A DNA stretch of 64,000 nt from Ligula intestinalis (GCA_036362985.1 JAYGXS010000004.1:35227165-35291164); one strand, 5' to 3'; shown: positions 44,935 through 56,425, numbered from the stretch's first letter. A program made the numbers and translations. The notes: generated from the sequence alone by a model not told the origin.

Positions 44935-45960
44935 GCGCCATGACTGTCCCCTGATAAGAATGTTCTTACTACAACATGGGGGCAGGTAAATTTATGTGGT
45001 GGTTTAACGAACAGTCGGCTGACATCCAGACTTCTTTAATCTGCCTTGAAGTGTGATCGTCACCTAAGTCCACAATTTTGACGGTGTCCCCCATCTCTGC
45101 AGCATGGCTTGCTATCTCCAGTTTTGGGTCCAACCTTCTCGCCGCCAGCTAATACTCATGCATTCGCGTTTGCACCTGCCGGCTAGTTTCTCCAACGTGA
45201 TTGCAAATCCCACAACTGCACTGAAGTCGGTAAACAAAGCCTGATCTTCCTTATTTCGGGATAGGGTCGTTCGGCCGCATTACTTGTTGCCAGATTGTGG
45301 CAGCAGGCTTGTGGGCCACTCCTAGCCCGAAAAGTGCGAGGGATCTAGCTACGGTTTCGGAGACCCCTTTCATGTACGGGAAGCTCTGCCATGATTTCAG
45401 TGGACAACGGTCCTCGGTCCGCGTTTTGGAGGCATAATATTTAGATCAGTGAACTCTAATGGATCCCGTTAGCTCCGAAAAGCTCCAGAGGGGTTCTATT
45501 TCTTCTCGTTTGGCGGCTTACGTGCTGTAGTGAGTTTCAATCCATCGGTATAGCGTACGTGCACAACTTCGATTGTAGCGGGTGGTTGCTATTGTAACTC
45601 AATATTTACGATTTACGGTTTACGGAACACAGACATCGTCATTTTGCCGTCTGCTCGGCGGCAGCTGAGAACATTTAGGAACGGAAGTCTGCCCTTTACT
45701 TTTCTTTCCATTTTGAACTGTAGATCGACGACTTTATTGAACTTCAAAGAGACTGCATAGAAGCGAATCAAAGGCACCCTAATGGGGTTCCCAACCTCTG
45801 GGCTGCAATGGCACCTTCATAATATAACCTCCATGGCACTGCTTGTCAGTAAGGATCCAAAAGGGTCCCTTGTTGTTTTTGTGAAATCCTTGTTCATCGT
45901 GCGTGGACCAGGCGTGTGGGACATATAGAGATTGACTATTTAGATCTGTTTGCAGTAGTC
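44935..45960 (-). pseudogene. Penelope-like element, RT thumb and GIY-YIG end
   Basis: The minus strand gives KVKGRLPFLNVLSCRRADG and MTMSVFRKP (about 45610-45720), the PLE region after the RT palm. From 45240 down it gives GFVYRLQCSCGICNHVGETSRQVQTRMHEY, a stop, LAARRLDPKLEIASHA, MGDTVKIVDLG and SLNHHINLPP. This is a GIY-YIG domain of a different PLE lineage from the copy at 2-988 (HVGETSRQVQTRM instead of YIGETGKRLQTRM). Stops and a decayed palm make it inactive. Confidence 0.75.
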
Positions 45961-46965
45961 CGTTTCCACGTCCTCTGCATTAACAGTCTTCTTGTCCGGC
46001 TCGCGCTCGTGGTCGGTCAGCCTCTGGATCCGTTCACATTGATTTCCTCACCTCATGCTCTCCGTTGACTCACTGCTGGATCCGTGCGAGTCTTGGCACT
46101 GCCCTCGCGAGAGCTGGCAGCCAATCAACGTGCACCACCTCCCTGATTGGTTACGGGGTCAGGTTACTTCAACAGCAGACATGGACTCGGAAAAACTGTC
46201 TGCAGTGTAATCTAAGTTAAATTGGTTGACATAGCTTACTCAACCTTATTTTTCTTCCCTGAATTCTAATTAGGAAACCATGCTGCTGTCGACTTCACAG
46301 CCTCGACATTTTAGCCATTGCGCTATATCCGGCCTCCGGTCATCCTGATTCTGTCTCAAATTCGGGTTCAGATAGTTGAGGGTAGAAAAAGAAAATGTGA
46401 TAGAGGCAGCAATGGTCATTCACACGCGATTCAACGTTTCCGCACCCATCATGCTGTTTAACACAGGATGAACGTGGGGTAGACAACAGTCGGGCTAACT
46501 TGCAACTAGCGGGTGGTAGTTCAATATACGTAAGTTTAGTAGGTTTGGCCTTTAAAGGCCTAAAAAAAAACGATCATGCATTGAACTTAAAATAAAAAGG
46601 TGACCATACAGTAGGGAATAAAATATTCATTTTGAAAAAAATATTCATGTGTAAAACTAGAAATATAAGTGCAAGGCTTCTGCAGGATCAGAGATAACTT
46701 GAAATAAATAGACAGCAGCCCTATTTGTAGGCATGAGCAAAGCGTTTGTTTTGTAACTGCAGTCACTTTCGAAAGCATCGACCATCTGACCGTTGTGCTT
46801 CTCCAATTCAGAAGCCTACCTGTCTAACGCGATTGTTTACAGTTGCTAAAAATACCACCAGACCAAAACGTACTTCTAGAAACACTGAATAAATATTGAA
46901 TGGTAAGAATTGGGAGTAATTTGCGTGGAAGAATTGGCTGGCAACTTGGAGTCAAAAAAGCGTAC
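45961..46965. other. Non-coding TRPM intron stretch
   Basis: Nothing recognised; no motif in the short frames. Confidence 0.45.
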
Positions 46966-47076
46966 CTGAGCCTGTGAACCTGAATGTGGATTTCGAATTT
47001 GGCGGTTTTCTTTGTATTCGACGATGAGTGGGACAACTGGAGGGAATATGATGCCCATTATGATGCTGAACGAATA
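46966..47076 (-). CDS. TRPM: TRPM-like channel, pre-S1 exon
   Basis: 111 bp, 37 codons, phase 0 on both sides, between acceptor TTTTATTACAG and donor GTACGC. It encodes YSFSIIMGIIFPPVVPLIVEYK followed by a polar, charged stretch ENRQIRNPHSGSQAQ. TRPM proteins have a hydrophobic pre-S1 helix with PP or PL just after a W(F/Y)G.(I/L)S segment. Here WFGNIS ends the previous exon at 48144-48369, and the two join in phase. The exon after it was not found. Confidence 0.75.
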
Positions 47077-48143
47077 CTGTAATAAAATATGAACATTGTG
47101 AGAAATAATTGAGCATTTTAAAAGTAGATTGTTTTGAGAAAATAATTTTCACACTAATTCTTTAGTTTCATTGGCAAGTAAACAAGGCTACACACATTAT
47201 GAGTTTACCGACAAAGGCAAGGAAGACCAGAATGGCCACTGCTAACTTCTTAGTTGTCATCAGCCGACCATTTATGATCTTAAATACCACAGAATAGAAA
47301 GCCTTTTTAAACCCAAAATATAGTCTTTTTTGCAAGAAAACAGTCTGAAGAAGATGCAATTGCCTATAAACCAAGTGATAGAAATAATATCTTTGTGTAC
47401 ATTTTCTATCAAGTATATTGAAATCCATAGAGAGGCTGAAGCTCACTGATGCTTCATAAGTAACTATTCTTTACCGCATATGATTGGTGCAGGTGATAAA
47501 AAGACGTTTATGGAAAAGCTGGCACTCATAGACGATTTAAGTATCTTCAGGCTAGGCTGTACGATAACCAATATTCCAACTCTTCGTGAGTTATTTGTCC
47601 AAATCCGAAACTAGAGATATTGATAGATAGGAGTTGGGTGATACAGAATCTTCTGAAGCTTTAACTCTAACACGAGGACTTACCTGAAAACGGAACCTTT
47701 CTCTAACCCCAACCACTGCCGCAAACCTAAAGCAAGTCTTAATTCAAAGTGTATCAATCACTCTGACCTTACCACTAACACTTATCCCGACCCCGAATTA
47801 GTGTGAGGGGCATTTTCCTCCCCACATTGCCAAGTGGTCTCCACTTGATTACCCTTTAACGTAAGCGACGATTTCTATATCCTACAGCTTAGGCTAATTT
47901 TGGAGCCGACGAGGTACAGGAATTAAAAAGTCTATTTATTGCCTTGGGTTTGATTAAGGGTGCTACCGGCCACCTCACAACGGCCAGTTGTATAGGCAGA
48001 ATCAAATTGCAGACAAAACAAGGAATAGTAGAATGACCAGTTCTAGTCAGCCATCTTCAGCCAGCTATACTAAACCCTAAGTTTGAGGCACGCAGGATTA
48101 AAACTCGTTTTCTGCTGGCCAGAAAGTTTTCACCGAGACTCAC

Positions 48144-48369
48144 CCTCTTAAAAGATATGAGTTCACTGATATTGCCAAACCATACTCGTTTGACGCAGGT
48201 TTGAGAAGCTTGATGCTCGCTAAAGTTTTCAAATTTTCCCTTCTTAGCCAAGATCAGTTGTAAGCGGCCACCGTAGGCCGATCTCGCCATGCAGAGCATG
48301 CTAAGAGTGTTTGCTGTATCATTGCTGTGGCACTCCTCAAGGATGCCGACGGCCATGCGTTCGTAAAAT
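48144..48369 (-). CDS. TRPM: TRPM-like channel, exon of the C-terminal homology region before S1
   Basis: 226 bp between acceptor CTATACCTTCTAG and the strong donor GTGAGT. It encodes MAVGILEECHSNDTANTLSML, GRLQLILAKKGKFENFSEHQASQ, TCVKRVWFGNIS. TRPM proteins have at this place LAVELLD.CY..DE..A..LL, L.LA......F..H..CQ, .W.G.(I/L): the same order and spacing. An alternative weaker donor (GTGAAC at 48161-48166) exists, but only the outer one gives phase 0 with the pre-S1 exon. It enters needing two bases from the previous exon. Confidence 0.8.
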
Positions 48370-48639
48370 CTAGAAGGTATAGAAAGGCAATTAGAGCGAC
48401 AACAGCTCACGGTCCGAGCTGGTTCACTACCAATAACAGGAACAATAGGTTTTCAAGATAGGAATTGACAGAAGCGACAGTCTAATGCCTTAACCCTACA
48501 AGCGCAAGCAAATATATCCCATCCGATAATAGGGTAGGAGGCTACTCACAGTATTGAACGGTAGGTAATTCATAGAACATTTCCATGGCTCTTTATTTTG
48601 ATGGCTTTGATCCTTCTGGTTGTATCTAAGGCAGCGCGT

Positions 48640-49450
48640 GTTCTACTAATTTGGACTACCCATTTCTTCTGCGGCTTTCTGTCATAAAGGCATAGTCGCG
48701 TAATCTCCCAGCCTCCGGAGAAAGTCGGTCCTATCTAGTTTGACTGCCCTCATACATTTTCTGTCGACAGTACTATGCTAACGCCATCAGTGTTGATAGA
48801 AGGTAACAGACGATATTCAGAAATCAGTTCAAAAAAGAAGATGCGATCTCTACAACATGGCTTTCGAGTACTGAATACGAAGCCGCGAGATCATTGCGCG
48901 TGTTTATCTACTTCGAACCGAAGCAGTTCATTCCCCACGCGGCTGTTCTCTCTTGCAAGAATTTCGTCCTCTTTATAATGTGAGGTGTGGCCGGACCCTG
49001 TCGCATGAGCTGCGACTTGAGATGAAGCGCCCCTCCTCCGTATCACCGCTAAGTGTAGCTACGGGGGAGGAGAGGTCGAAGGCGTTTGTGTGTGTATCAC
49101 ACAGGCATAGTCGCGCAATCTTCTAACCTCCGGAAAAAATCAACTTCATTGAATATGATTGTCCTCATGAACTTTATCTTAACAGAATCATGATCTTTCC
49201 ATCAGATGTGGCCACTGGAGCAGGGCGTTTGAGTACAGAATACGAAGCCGCCTATGTTTATCTGTATCAAACCCAAGCAGTTCACTGATCACGCGGTTGT
49301 CATCTTTTACGAGAATTTCGACCTCTTCAAACTAAGATGTGCAGCCGAGCCCTGTCGCATGAGCCAAATCCTGAGATGTAGTACCCTTTCTCCGTATTTC
49401 TATTAAGTGTATGTACGGGGGAAGGGTTGCAGGCGTTTATATGAGTCTGG
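48640..49450 (-). repeat. Tandem pair of Penelope-like GIY-YIG C-terminal units
   Basis: Two head-to-tail units of about 400 bp (roughly 48640-49080 and 49095-49450) share words such as GGCATAGTCGCG.AATCT, GAGTAC.GAATACGAAGCCGC and CCCTGTCGCATGAGC. On the minus strand both resemble the PLE AEIL-ARG-DNRVS-ELLESW segment: YKEDEILARENSRVGNELL in the first and FEEVEILVKDDNRVISELL in the second. PLE copies often sit in tandem with partial units (pseudo-LTRs), which fits. Both are dead and lie just outside the TRPM exon at 48144-48369. Confidence 0.6.
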
Positions 49451-50028
49451 TGTTATTACAGGTGTGAGGAAGGGAATGGTTGAAGAGCGTGAGAGTGATC
49501 TGTGGGTCTGTTTCATTAATTCTATGGACCGTAAACTCGCTTCCAATACCTACCGCTCATTGAACTGTTTAAATTGCAATGCTCTATCCAAAATAACTTA
49601 CATTACGATACATGTCTGAAGATTCAAAAGAAAAATAACACTTGCCGAACTTGACTACTCTTACAAGTCGAGGTCTGGAAGGTTGCAAAATAAAGAAGGA
49701 ATGTTTTTTTTCGGACAGATATATTGGCTAAGCCTAACTTTTATCATAGCGCAATCTTTTTATAGTCATGAGCGCTATATTAACGGAATATATTAATTTC
49801 ACCTTTGATGACGAAAGACTGAGCTAATTCAATCAGCGCTGATCCAAACGGTCTTGACATTTATTCCCAGATACTATGGAACACGGTTGACCGTTAATCA
49901 AAATAAATAGCTGTGTGTGCTAATCGCCTTTAGGCCGGCCGTAATGGAAAAAATTCCAACAAACTTTATTGTGCAGATAACCTTAAAGGGGTTGTGGTGA
50001 TATAAAGCTACATAGGCTTCAAAAAAAC

Positions 50029-50243
50029 TCATATGGCCATTCTTTTAAGCTCATCGTTTCCTTTAAGGTATAGTTGTTCTTTTTTCATCCGTTTGGCTAG
50101 ATTGACTAGCAGTAATGCAGCCGGAATGGGCTCCTTTATTAATAGCCAGAACATGTGTGAAATTTCAAATCGTCGGCTAACAAATGCCCAAATTAGGAAC
50201 TGTAGTAGGAGGTTTTCACCGTCCTTTTCATCCGATTCAGGCA
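50029..50243 (-). CDS. TRPM: TRPM-like channel, N-terminal homology-region exon
   Basis: Acceptor TTTTTGTCACAG precedes codons for PESDEKDGENLLLQFLIWAFVSRRFEISHMFWLLIKEPIPAALLLVNLAKRMKKEQ (shown here only to place it: LLLQFLIWAF, FWLLIKEPIPAALL). TRPM proteins have P..DLLLWAVL..R.E.A..FW..G.E.(I/M)A.AL..CK at this place. The match is clear up to about residue 60. The 3' border is unresolved: the frame reaches TGA at 50029-50031, with GT immediately after it, and no GT donor lies closer. The next exon (48369) needs two leading bases, which an exon ending here does not supply. Confidence 0.75.
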
Positions 50244-50860
50244 CTGTGACAAAAAGGCCGAAGACAAACCATTGTGGGAATGTTCATGAGTTTATGGGTG
50301 AGAAGAAGCCGTTGCGATTGCAAAGACAATAATTTTACCCACTTGACATTTTGGATTCTCCCTTGAACCCATAATTAAAGACGGCAGCCGAAACGAAAAG
50401 TTTGTAAGCAAGTAGTTGCAGTTTTTATAGAATGTGCTGCTGCATAGGTATGAGAGCAAAAGACCCATTTTTGCGGCAAGAAACATCGGAAATCGTCTAT
50501 CGGATCTAGTAAAATTGCGGTCAAGGCGACTTCGTCTGAGAAAGTGAAAGGCATCTACGGACAAGAATAGCAGAAAACATGATAAGAGGGAGGAGTAATG
50601 AAGCGCTCATTCTACTTGCCCTGGCCACAAATTCAAAGTGAATAGGGCTACAATTATCATGAAATGTGGCAGTCAAAGGAACCGCAGGTTGCTTTGATTA
50701 TGGTTTAATGACCTCAGTTTATACACAAGTGCAGTGACCTCACGACACGAGCGAGCCACAGATTCAAATACAATGTAGTCAGAATTCTAGCGAGGTGACA
50801 GTTGCGCAAGGCGCAAGTTTCTTGAGTCATGGTGTCAGGGCCCCCAGACCATAATCAAAG

Positions 50861-51500
50861 TGTAGTGGGCCAAGGATGTCGAGGTTGGCACACACCTAAA
50901 GGAGTAATTCATACATATTATTCTCTGGTAACGCCGAACGGGGATGTCCAGCACCACGACACAGAATCGCATAAGGACAAGGAAGAAGAACGAGGTAGCT
51001 ATTAAAGGATGTGTTACTATAAAAGAGATAATAAGCAGTAAAGAGGAAGAAGATACGATACGAAGAGTTACCAAGGAGCGGTACAAATGATCAATATTGA
51101 GTGAGAAGTGATCACAGAATATCAATTAGATGCCGGTGGGGAGTGCAGCGCTGTAGGCAACTGCGGGTGAGGGCCATGGTGGTGCTGACGGCGAGGAGCC
51201 CACGATACGAATGCGATGGCGATACGGAACGGAACGGGAGGGGAGAAATAGTTTAGCGAATGGAAAAAGAAGAAAACCGGCATCTTCACCAACAGACGTT
51301 CACATCATTCTCATCCAAATATGCGCTATAAGTAACCTTGGTACGGTTAACCACCCATGGTTCGGGATGGTTTGTTACATAGCCTCCCTCTGAGCTGCTG
51401 GTGACGTTGGTGCTCAGAGGGGGGGAAGGTGTGTGCGCCTCTCCATCCCACCACTGTCACCAATGTAGCGAGCCAAGGATGTCGAGGTTGGCACACACCT
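50861..51500 (+). repeat. Direct repeat of an LTR-like or terminal segment (50861-50897 and 51464-51500)
   Basis: TGTAG(T/C)G(G/A)GCCAAGGATGTCGAGGTTGGCACACACCT occurs twice about 600 bp apart. Each copy is followed some 250 bp later by a similar G-rich stretch (GGCAACTGCGGGTGAGG near 51158 and GGCGACTGCAGGGGCGG near 51748). The second copy could begin an LTR running from TGTAGCG (51464) to CGTTACA (about 51964). No gag/pol coding lies between. Confidence 0.4.
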
Positions 51501-52074
51501 TAACTATAAGAGAACTTAAGATGGTTCTGTCAGCGGAAGCTCTGAATTGAATCGATAAACATCACGGATGCACACAGGTGTACAAATCGAAGTAAAAGCA
51601 AATGAAAATACATGGGGACTACTCAGCTAGTAATTAATGAATACGTACAGAATAAGAAAATAATATGGAATAACGAATGGCGTTACATCGATACAAGTCC
51701 CATCTGGATTGGAAGATGTTCTCCTATGAAGGGAAAACCGTGCTGTGGGCGACTGCAGGGGCGGAACGGGAATGCTGACATCGAATGTGGGACAGCGATA
51801 CGAGTGACGACAACGACGACGGCGGGAAGGAGTCAACAGCTGCGAGGGGAAAGGGCACCGGTTTCTCTACTGACATTTAATAACATTGTCTCTGCCCTGG
51901 GTCCGCGCCAAAAATGCCAACCTTGATGTACTTAAACAATCATTCAGTTTCTTGGGTCGTTACAAGTTGCAATGACTTTTTGAAAACATATTCGACGCTT
52001 AGACTCAGTTTGGACAAAGCAGTAAGCTACTCGGGGATCACACAGACAAAGCAAACCGCCACTCGGGAAGCGCA

Positions 52075-52322
52075 CAGGTGAATGTTTCTTCCAATGCCAG
52101 TGCCTATGAGCCAGATAGCCGGCGAATCATCACGTGAATATCCACTACGACTAATGAAATATCAACAGGTCACGATCCGCACGCCGGCCACCGAATAATA
52201 AGCGCGCAAGCGGGTATTTGTTCTCGATAAGGGGGGGGGGGGCGGGACCGTTAATTGTCATAAGTAAACAGTAGCATAGCCACTATATCCTATAAATACT
52301 GTTACTTTCTGCGGACGGATTA
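52075..52322 (+). repeat. TATA-containing repeat module, copy 1
   Basis: Collinear with 59930-60168 on the same strand. Both contain a CATCACGT segment, a GGTCA.GA.CCGCAC segment, TATT..TTCTCGATAA/TATCCTCGATAGA, CAGTAGCATAG and TATCCTATAAATA. The TATAAATA sits about 30 bp before the end. A run of 12 G (52231-52242) interrupts this copy. It may be a PLE or LTR-type 5' control region. Confidence 0.5.
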
Positions 52323-54373
52323 TCCATTCATCTCCTGTCTGTGATGATGGGTTCAAGAGGAATTCCGAAAAGTCGCAGCAGTTGCACCTACTGCTTTTCA
52401 ATCGCTTACTGGGATGTACATTCTCCCCACCTATGCTTGTGCTTGAGAAGATGAGAATTGATTGAAGCCTGATCTACATATACGAACTAGATAAATAAAT
52501 GTCTCAAGTAGGCTCTGGCGTACATCCAGGTTTGTGCCTCTGATAATTAGTTGGCTTGCACCTTCCTATTACTGTCAGCCTTTTCCTGTTGCTGCTGCTG
52601 TTCCAAATACTACTGCTGATAACGTGGCTGCCTTCTCTGACGAAGAACTCCTACAGGAGTTCGAAAGATGGGACTAATCAACAAACTGTTTCGGTGCTTA
52701 ACCGACTTTTTCTTTTTCTACTGCGAAGACATGGAATGCGAATCTTAGCCTCTTTTAGAATCTTTGGTAAATCTGTCCTTGCCTGCTAGTTGTCAGTCTT
52801 TCAACGCACACACCCTGAAGTGTCTCTGTTTTTAGAACTATTTGAATACATTTTTCATGACTGGATTGCAAACACTAAAGTCTGGCCTTTATTTAATCGT
52901 CGGGACTATTTCCACATTGTTACATTGCGTGCAATATATAACCAGGAAGCCCTTGAAATGTGCTTCATGGCGAAAGGAGTGGGAAAAATGTCGTCTGATG
53001 TTGCTTTTTTCTTGCTCTCGACGAAGAACCCTTTAGCAACGGACAGTTGGGAAGTCCAATTATTGTTTATAAAATAAAGGCCATTTTGTTTTCTCTGACG
53101 TACAATTCATTAAATGTTGCTCCTGGGATATTATGAGCTGTGTGTAATTGTCCGGGTCGCTAAGCGGCTAGGCGCTAGAGCTTGAGATGCTCAAAGCAGC
53201 CCCTCCCTCGGTGATCATCGTTTGGACTGCACAGGGCTTTTTTGAGCACAGGCATGCATGTTTGCACATTTGCGCACAGCAGGCTGGAAGCAAGTGCGGT
53301 AACTTACGCGTGGATTCGTTTTACATTATAGTAAACTTACGTTTTCCGCCGTCCTCTAAAACAAAAAAAAACTAAAATGAAACTGCGTCCCCTTAAATTA
53401 TTTGTTTAAAATACGGAGTGTTTATTATTATTTTGTTATTTCTAAACTAAAAATATTTAAAGTTATCATTTTATTGGTTTTTCACTGCATTTTGACTATT
53501 GCAACAGTGGCTGAATTGAAAGAAGCCACCGCACATGAATTCACCCGAATACCAAGGGCATTGTTTCATGGTGTGTGTGTGATTCCATTGCTTAGCGTTG
53601 TCAGCAGTTTCATGACAAAAATGGACATCACTTTGAGAACATTAAGTGATAAAACAATAAAATGGTGCATGTAAATATCTTTACACTTATTTATTAAGAA
53701 AATTATGATAAATACCAATTTTACGAATAGGTAAAATATGTATGCATTTTTTGGACACCCTGTATATGCGAAATACTGATTTGTGTTCAGGAATGTAAAA
53801 GTGAGAAGAAGGCAATGCGACCGCTAAGACAGTACTTTTTTTCTTTCGGTGATAGTAGCAGGAGTTACGTTGCTGGTATAACATTAAGGAGGGAAATTCC
53901 CCATTCTTAATTGCTACAGTGTGAGAAATAAATGCAAGACAGCCTCCGAATGTCAATAGTGTCCACTCGCCTGAAGTTTTAGCGCTCGACTCGTCATTCG
54001 CAGCTTGACCGCATTTGTTTTGTTTGTACCCAAGGGTTTTTGATAAAAAAGTCTCCACAACATGCATAGTTATCTTCTCTTGCGTCTGAGTGGAGAGAAA
54101 TGCGACGTATGGTTAGTCATGGAATATGTCAAAGCAGTGGTAATTTACCATTTTCAAGGACTCTCAAGAAAGTTCACTTTGGATTTTGGGACTTCTCAAG
54201 TCTGTACATTCTTCCTGCTGTCGGTATTGACGGGAAAACTTTCATCATTTTGGCTGTCAAAATTTTCAATTGTAGCCGGTCGAGCGTAAACCTGCAGACT
54301 AAGCTAGAGGGCAGGTAGGCACTGAAATTTGGAATAACTATTTCGGAATCATTTGCCATACCCAAGCGAAGGT
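52323..54373. other. Non-coding TRPM intron stretch
   Basis: The plus-strand frames 52556-52789 and 52790-53077 are adjacent but show no family features. A tRNA-like word GGGTCGCTAAGCGGCTAGGCGCTAGAGC occurs at 53155-53182. Nothing else is supported. Confidence 0.4.
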
Positions 54374-54535
54374 CGTGCACCACCCGAGGCTCGAACCAGT
54401 GACTGCTTGATCAGATGTCTAACGTTCTAATCCTCGAGTCAAGGAGGCGTTGTCTTGCCGGTGAAGATTGGGAATATCGACACTCGCTGATGAATGCTCA
54501 CCGATCGATACTGAAACTCACACATCAGTTGCACA
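54374..54535 (-). repeat. tRNA-derived SINE-like unit
   Basis: On the minus strand: GACTCGAGGATTAGAACGTT (A-box region) and CACTGGTTCGAGCCTCGGG (B-box) followed by TGGTGCAC. The body upstream (CCGGCAAGACAACG, GTCGATATTCCC) matches the unit at 25165-25310. The B-box GGTTCGAGCCTC is close to consensus. Confidence 0.6.
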
Positions 54536-54619
54536 GTAACCACAAAACATAATCAAGCCAGAAGCGACAATAGACAGGTAACTCATATAGCCGAAAACCT
54601 AATATCCGTTAATCAGAAA

Positions 54620-54835
54620 TTAGATGTAATTTACTGCATCGACTGTCTCTGTGGTCAAGCCACTTATGTTGGTGAAACCAGCCTGTTCTCATGAGAGTTC
54701 GCTAGCACGAACTTGTCATGCGACCGAAGGACAAGCTTTTCTTAGTAGCCGCTAACACCTCCACGCCAGGGCATGACCTTGACTTTGAACTCATGCAGAT
54801 ACTGGGTCAGTCGGTGACCGAAGCTACCGCCTGCT
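54620..54835 (+). pseudogene. Penelope-like GIY-YIG fragment
   Basis: The plus frame reads VIYCIDCLCGQATYVGETS, then a stop, and after a frame change LVAANTSTPGHDLDFELMQILGQS. This corresponds to the GIY-YIG start (YRI.C.C....YVGETS) and the SLVAEH...GH.F.F...EIL segment. Only about 200 bp remain. Confidence 0.6.
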
Positions 54836-56007
54836 AAAGAAGGCATGACATTCGCAGCGGATTCTGTAAATATACATATCGGTCTTCCGGATGCCTTTTT
54901 CACGTTTCGCAAACAACACATGCCAAAGGTCAAGGTCACTTTTGGGCAAAACTGAGCTAAAGTTGACGTGCGCTGTAAATTTACAATATTTTTCGATAAT
55001 GGGCTCGCGGGAGAGTTTGAACCTCCGGGCAAATAAACTTTTGGTCCCAGAAATTGCTTTCCCGTCTTCTAAGCAATTACCTGGGCCTCGCACATTTCCA
55101 ACCATTCAGAATAAATAGCTATGTATTATCAAGCATGGTAGAAAATTGTTTTCGCATTCTTTAAACTAATCGCGTTTATTTCTACGCATATCCTCTAACT
55201 GACTTGCTATTTGAGAGAGGACGAACGCCCCAAGGGAAACGTTTAGATGCGTTTATTGCTTTACCTACGGCAACACATAAGATTACTTCCTATTCTGTTT
55301 GCGAAGCCGCAGGTAAACCTAACCTAGTGACAGTCAAGTCACTGAATTATAACGCATGGGGCCATATTTGTAAATCCTGTTGTCTCGATGAGAGGTCAGC
55401 GGGCTTCATATATATTTCAACAATTCCGTGTTGATCACAATTTATTGGTTAAATGTTAACCCTAGTCTTCGTGTCACGACTTCAAATATTAAATTTTACG
55501 TTTTACTGGTAATAAAGTGTATCAAGATCCCTTCACGCTAAGCTCGTCTATCGAATTTTATCAATAAGCATGCTAGAGAGTGCGATTTATCGTCAGTTCC
55601 TTTGTTCGTCCCTGCGTACCTGCCTTCCGCCACTCTCTCGTGTTGGAATCCACTTAAACTCCTTGCAGCTTTACGTCAGTTAGATGTTCACAGATACTCA
55701 TTTTCGCAGCAAGTTTTCGGCACTCGGAACAGACTGCTGAGCACCTTAATATAAACTAGATATATATTTACTTGAAAGATACCGTTTAACAGGTCATGAG
55801 AGCCCTTTTAAACAAAATCAACAAATACTAGTGAAGCCGCTAATTTTTTTAGGATTGGCTCAATTGAATTATTTAAATCTATCTACACAGCCTAATGATA
55901 AAGTGTGCCTAGTAGTCATCTTACTTATCCGGTTTGGTGGATTCCATACATACAGCAGGCTGTGTAGGTAAATCGATCTAAGTATGAATGAATTCACAAC
56001 TCCTGGT
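54836..56007. other. Non-coding TRPM intron stretch
   Basis: No recognised gene or repeat. Short frames at 54824-55105 (minus) and 55204-55434 (plus) carry no motifs. Confidence 0.4.
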
Positions 56008-56088
56008 GAACCGCGTGCTCAGTTGGCAGAGCATCGGCTGTACTCAAGCCTTTCCTTGTTGACGTGGGTTTGAATCCGACTGAGGTTC
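56008..56088 (+). tRNA. tRNA-like sequence (tRNA pseudogene or SINE head)
   Basis: It folds as a cloverleaf: acceptor GAACC with GGTTC, D arm GCTC/GAGC around AGTTGGCA, anticodon stem GGCT/AGCC with loop GTACTCA, and T arm with loop TTTGAAT. Read as a standard loop the anticodon is ACT. The context CGGCTGTACTC also recalls tRNA-Tyr (GTA) with its intron. Mismatches in the acceptor and T stems and a 12-nt variable region make a pseudogene or SINE head more likely than a working tRNA. Confidence 0.4.
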
Positions 56089-56349
56089 CGAATTTTTTAT
56101 GATCGTGTCAATGGGGTGAGTATTTTCCGGAACCTGATTTGTGAGCGCCCTCTTCTACCTTTGGTAGTATATGCCAGAAAAATAATACAGGATATACGGT
56201 TTTCGTCTGACTTTTCAGCTTTTAGCGAATAAGTTGAGGCCTCACGAAGGGTAAACGTTATCCATCGTCGGGCTGATCAGAGCGCGTTGCCCCCAAACAA
56301 ATTCTTAATACAAGCTAACATGCGAGCACCAGGAAGTGATTGAGACGAT

Positions 56350-56425
56350 CGCTGAGGCCATACTTTATTCGCCTGACGTTTCGAGATACGTCGCTGATTC
56401 ATCAGCCGAGACATAATCAGACAGC
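56350..56425 (-). other. PLE-type tail with hammerhead-like core
   Basis: On the minus strand CTGATGA (56405-56399), 16 bases, then GAAAC (56382-56378) and GTCAGGCGAATAAA. CUGAUGA and GAAAC are exact hammerhead core elements, followed directly by GUC. The tail is the same as in the insertion at 40301-40457. The intervening bases do not form a convincing stem II. Confidence 0.45.

Noticed and set aside
47168..47446. Minus-strand hydrophobic frame (AFYSVVFKIING.. LAVAILVFLAFVG) considered as a TRPM S1 exon
   Set aside because: It lies between exons 48144-48369 and 46966-47076, which already join in phase and give a continuous TRPM sequence; its own splice phases do not fit either neighbour.
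52556..53077. Two adjacent plus-strand frames considered as a small gene
   Set aside because: The first is a leucine-rich run from CTG repeats, the second has no recognisable motif, and there are no splice or start signals that decide it.
53155..53205. tRNA-like word GGGTCGCTAAGCGGCTAGGCGCTAGAGC
   Set aside because: A-box-like only; no T arm or acceptor pairing could be drawn, so no RNA gene is called.
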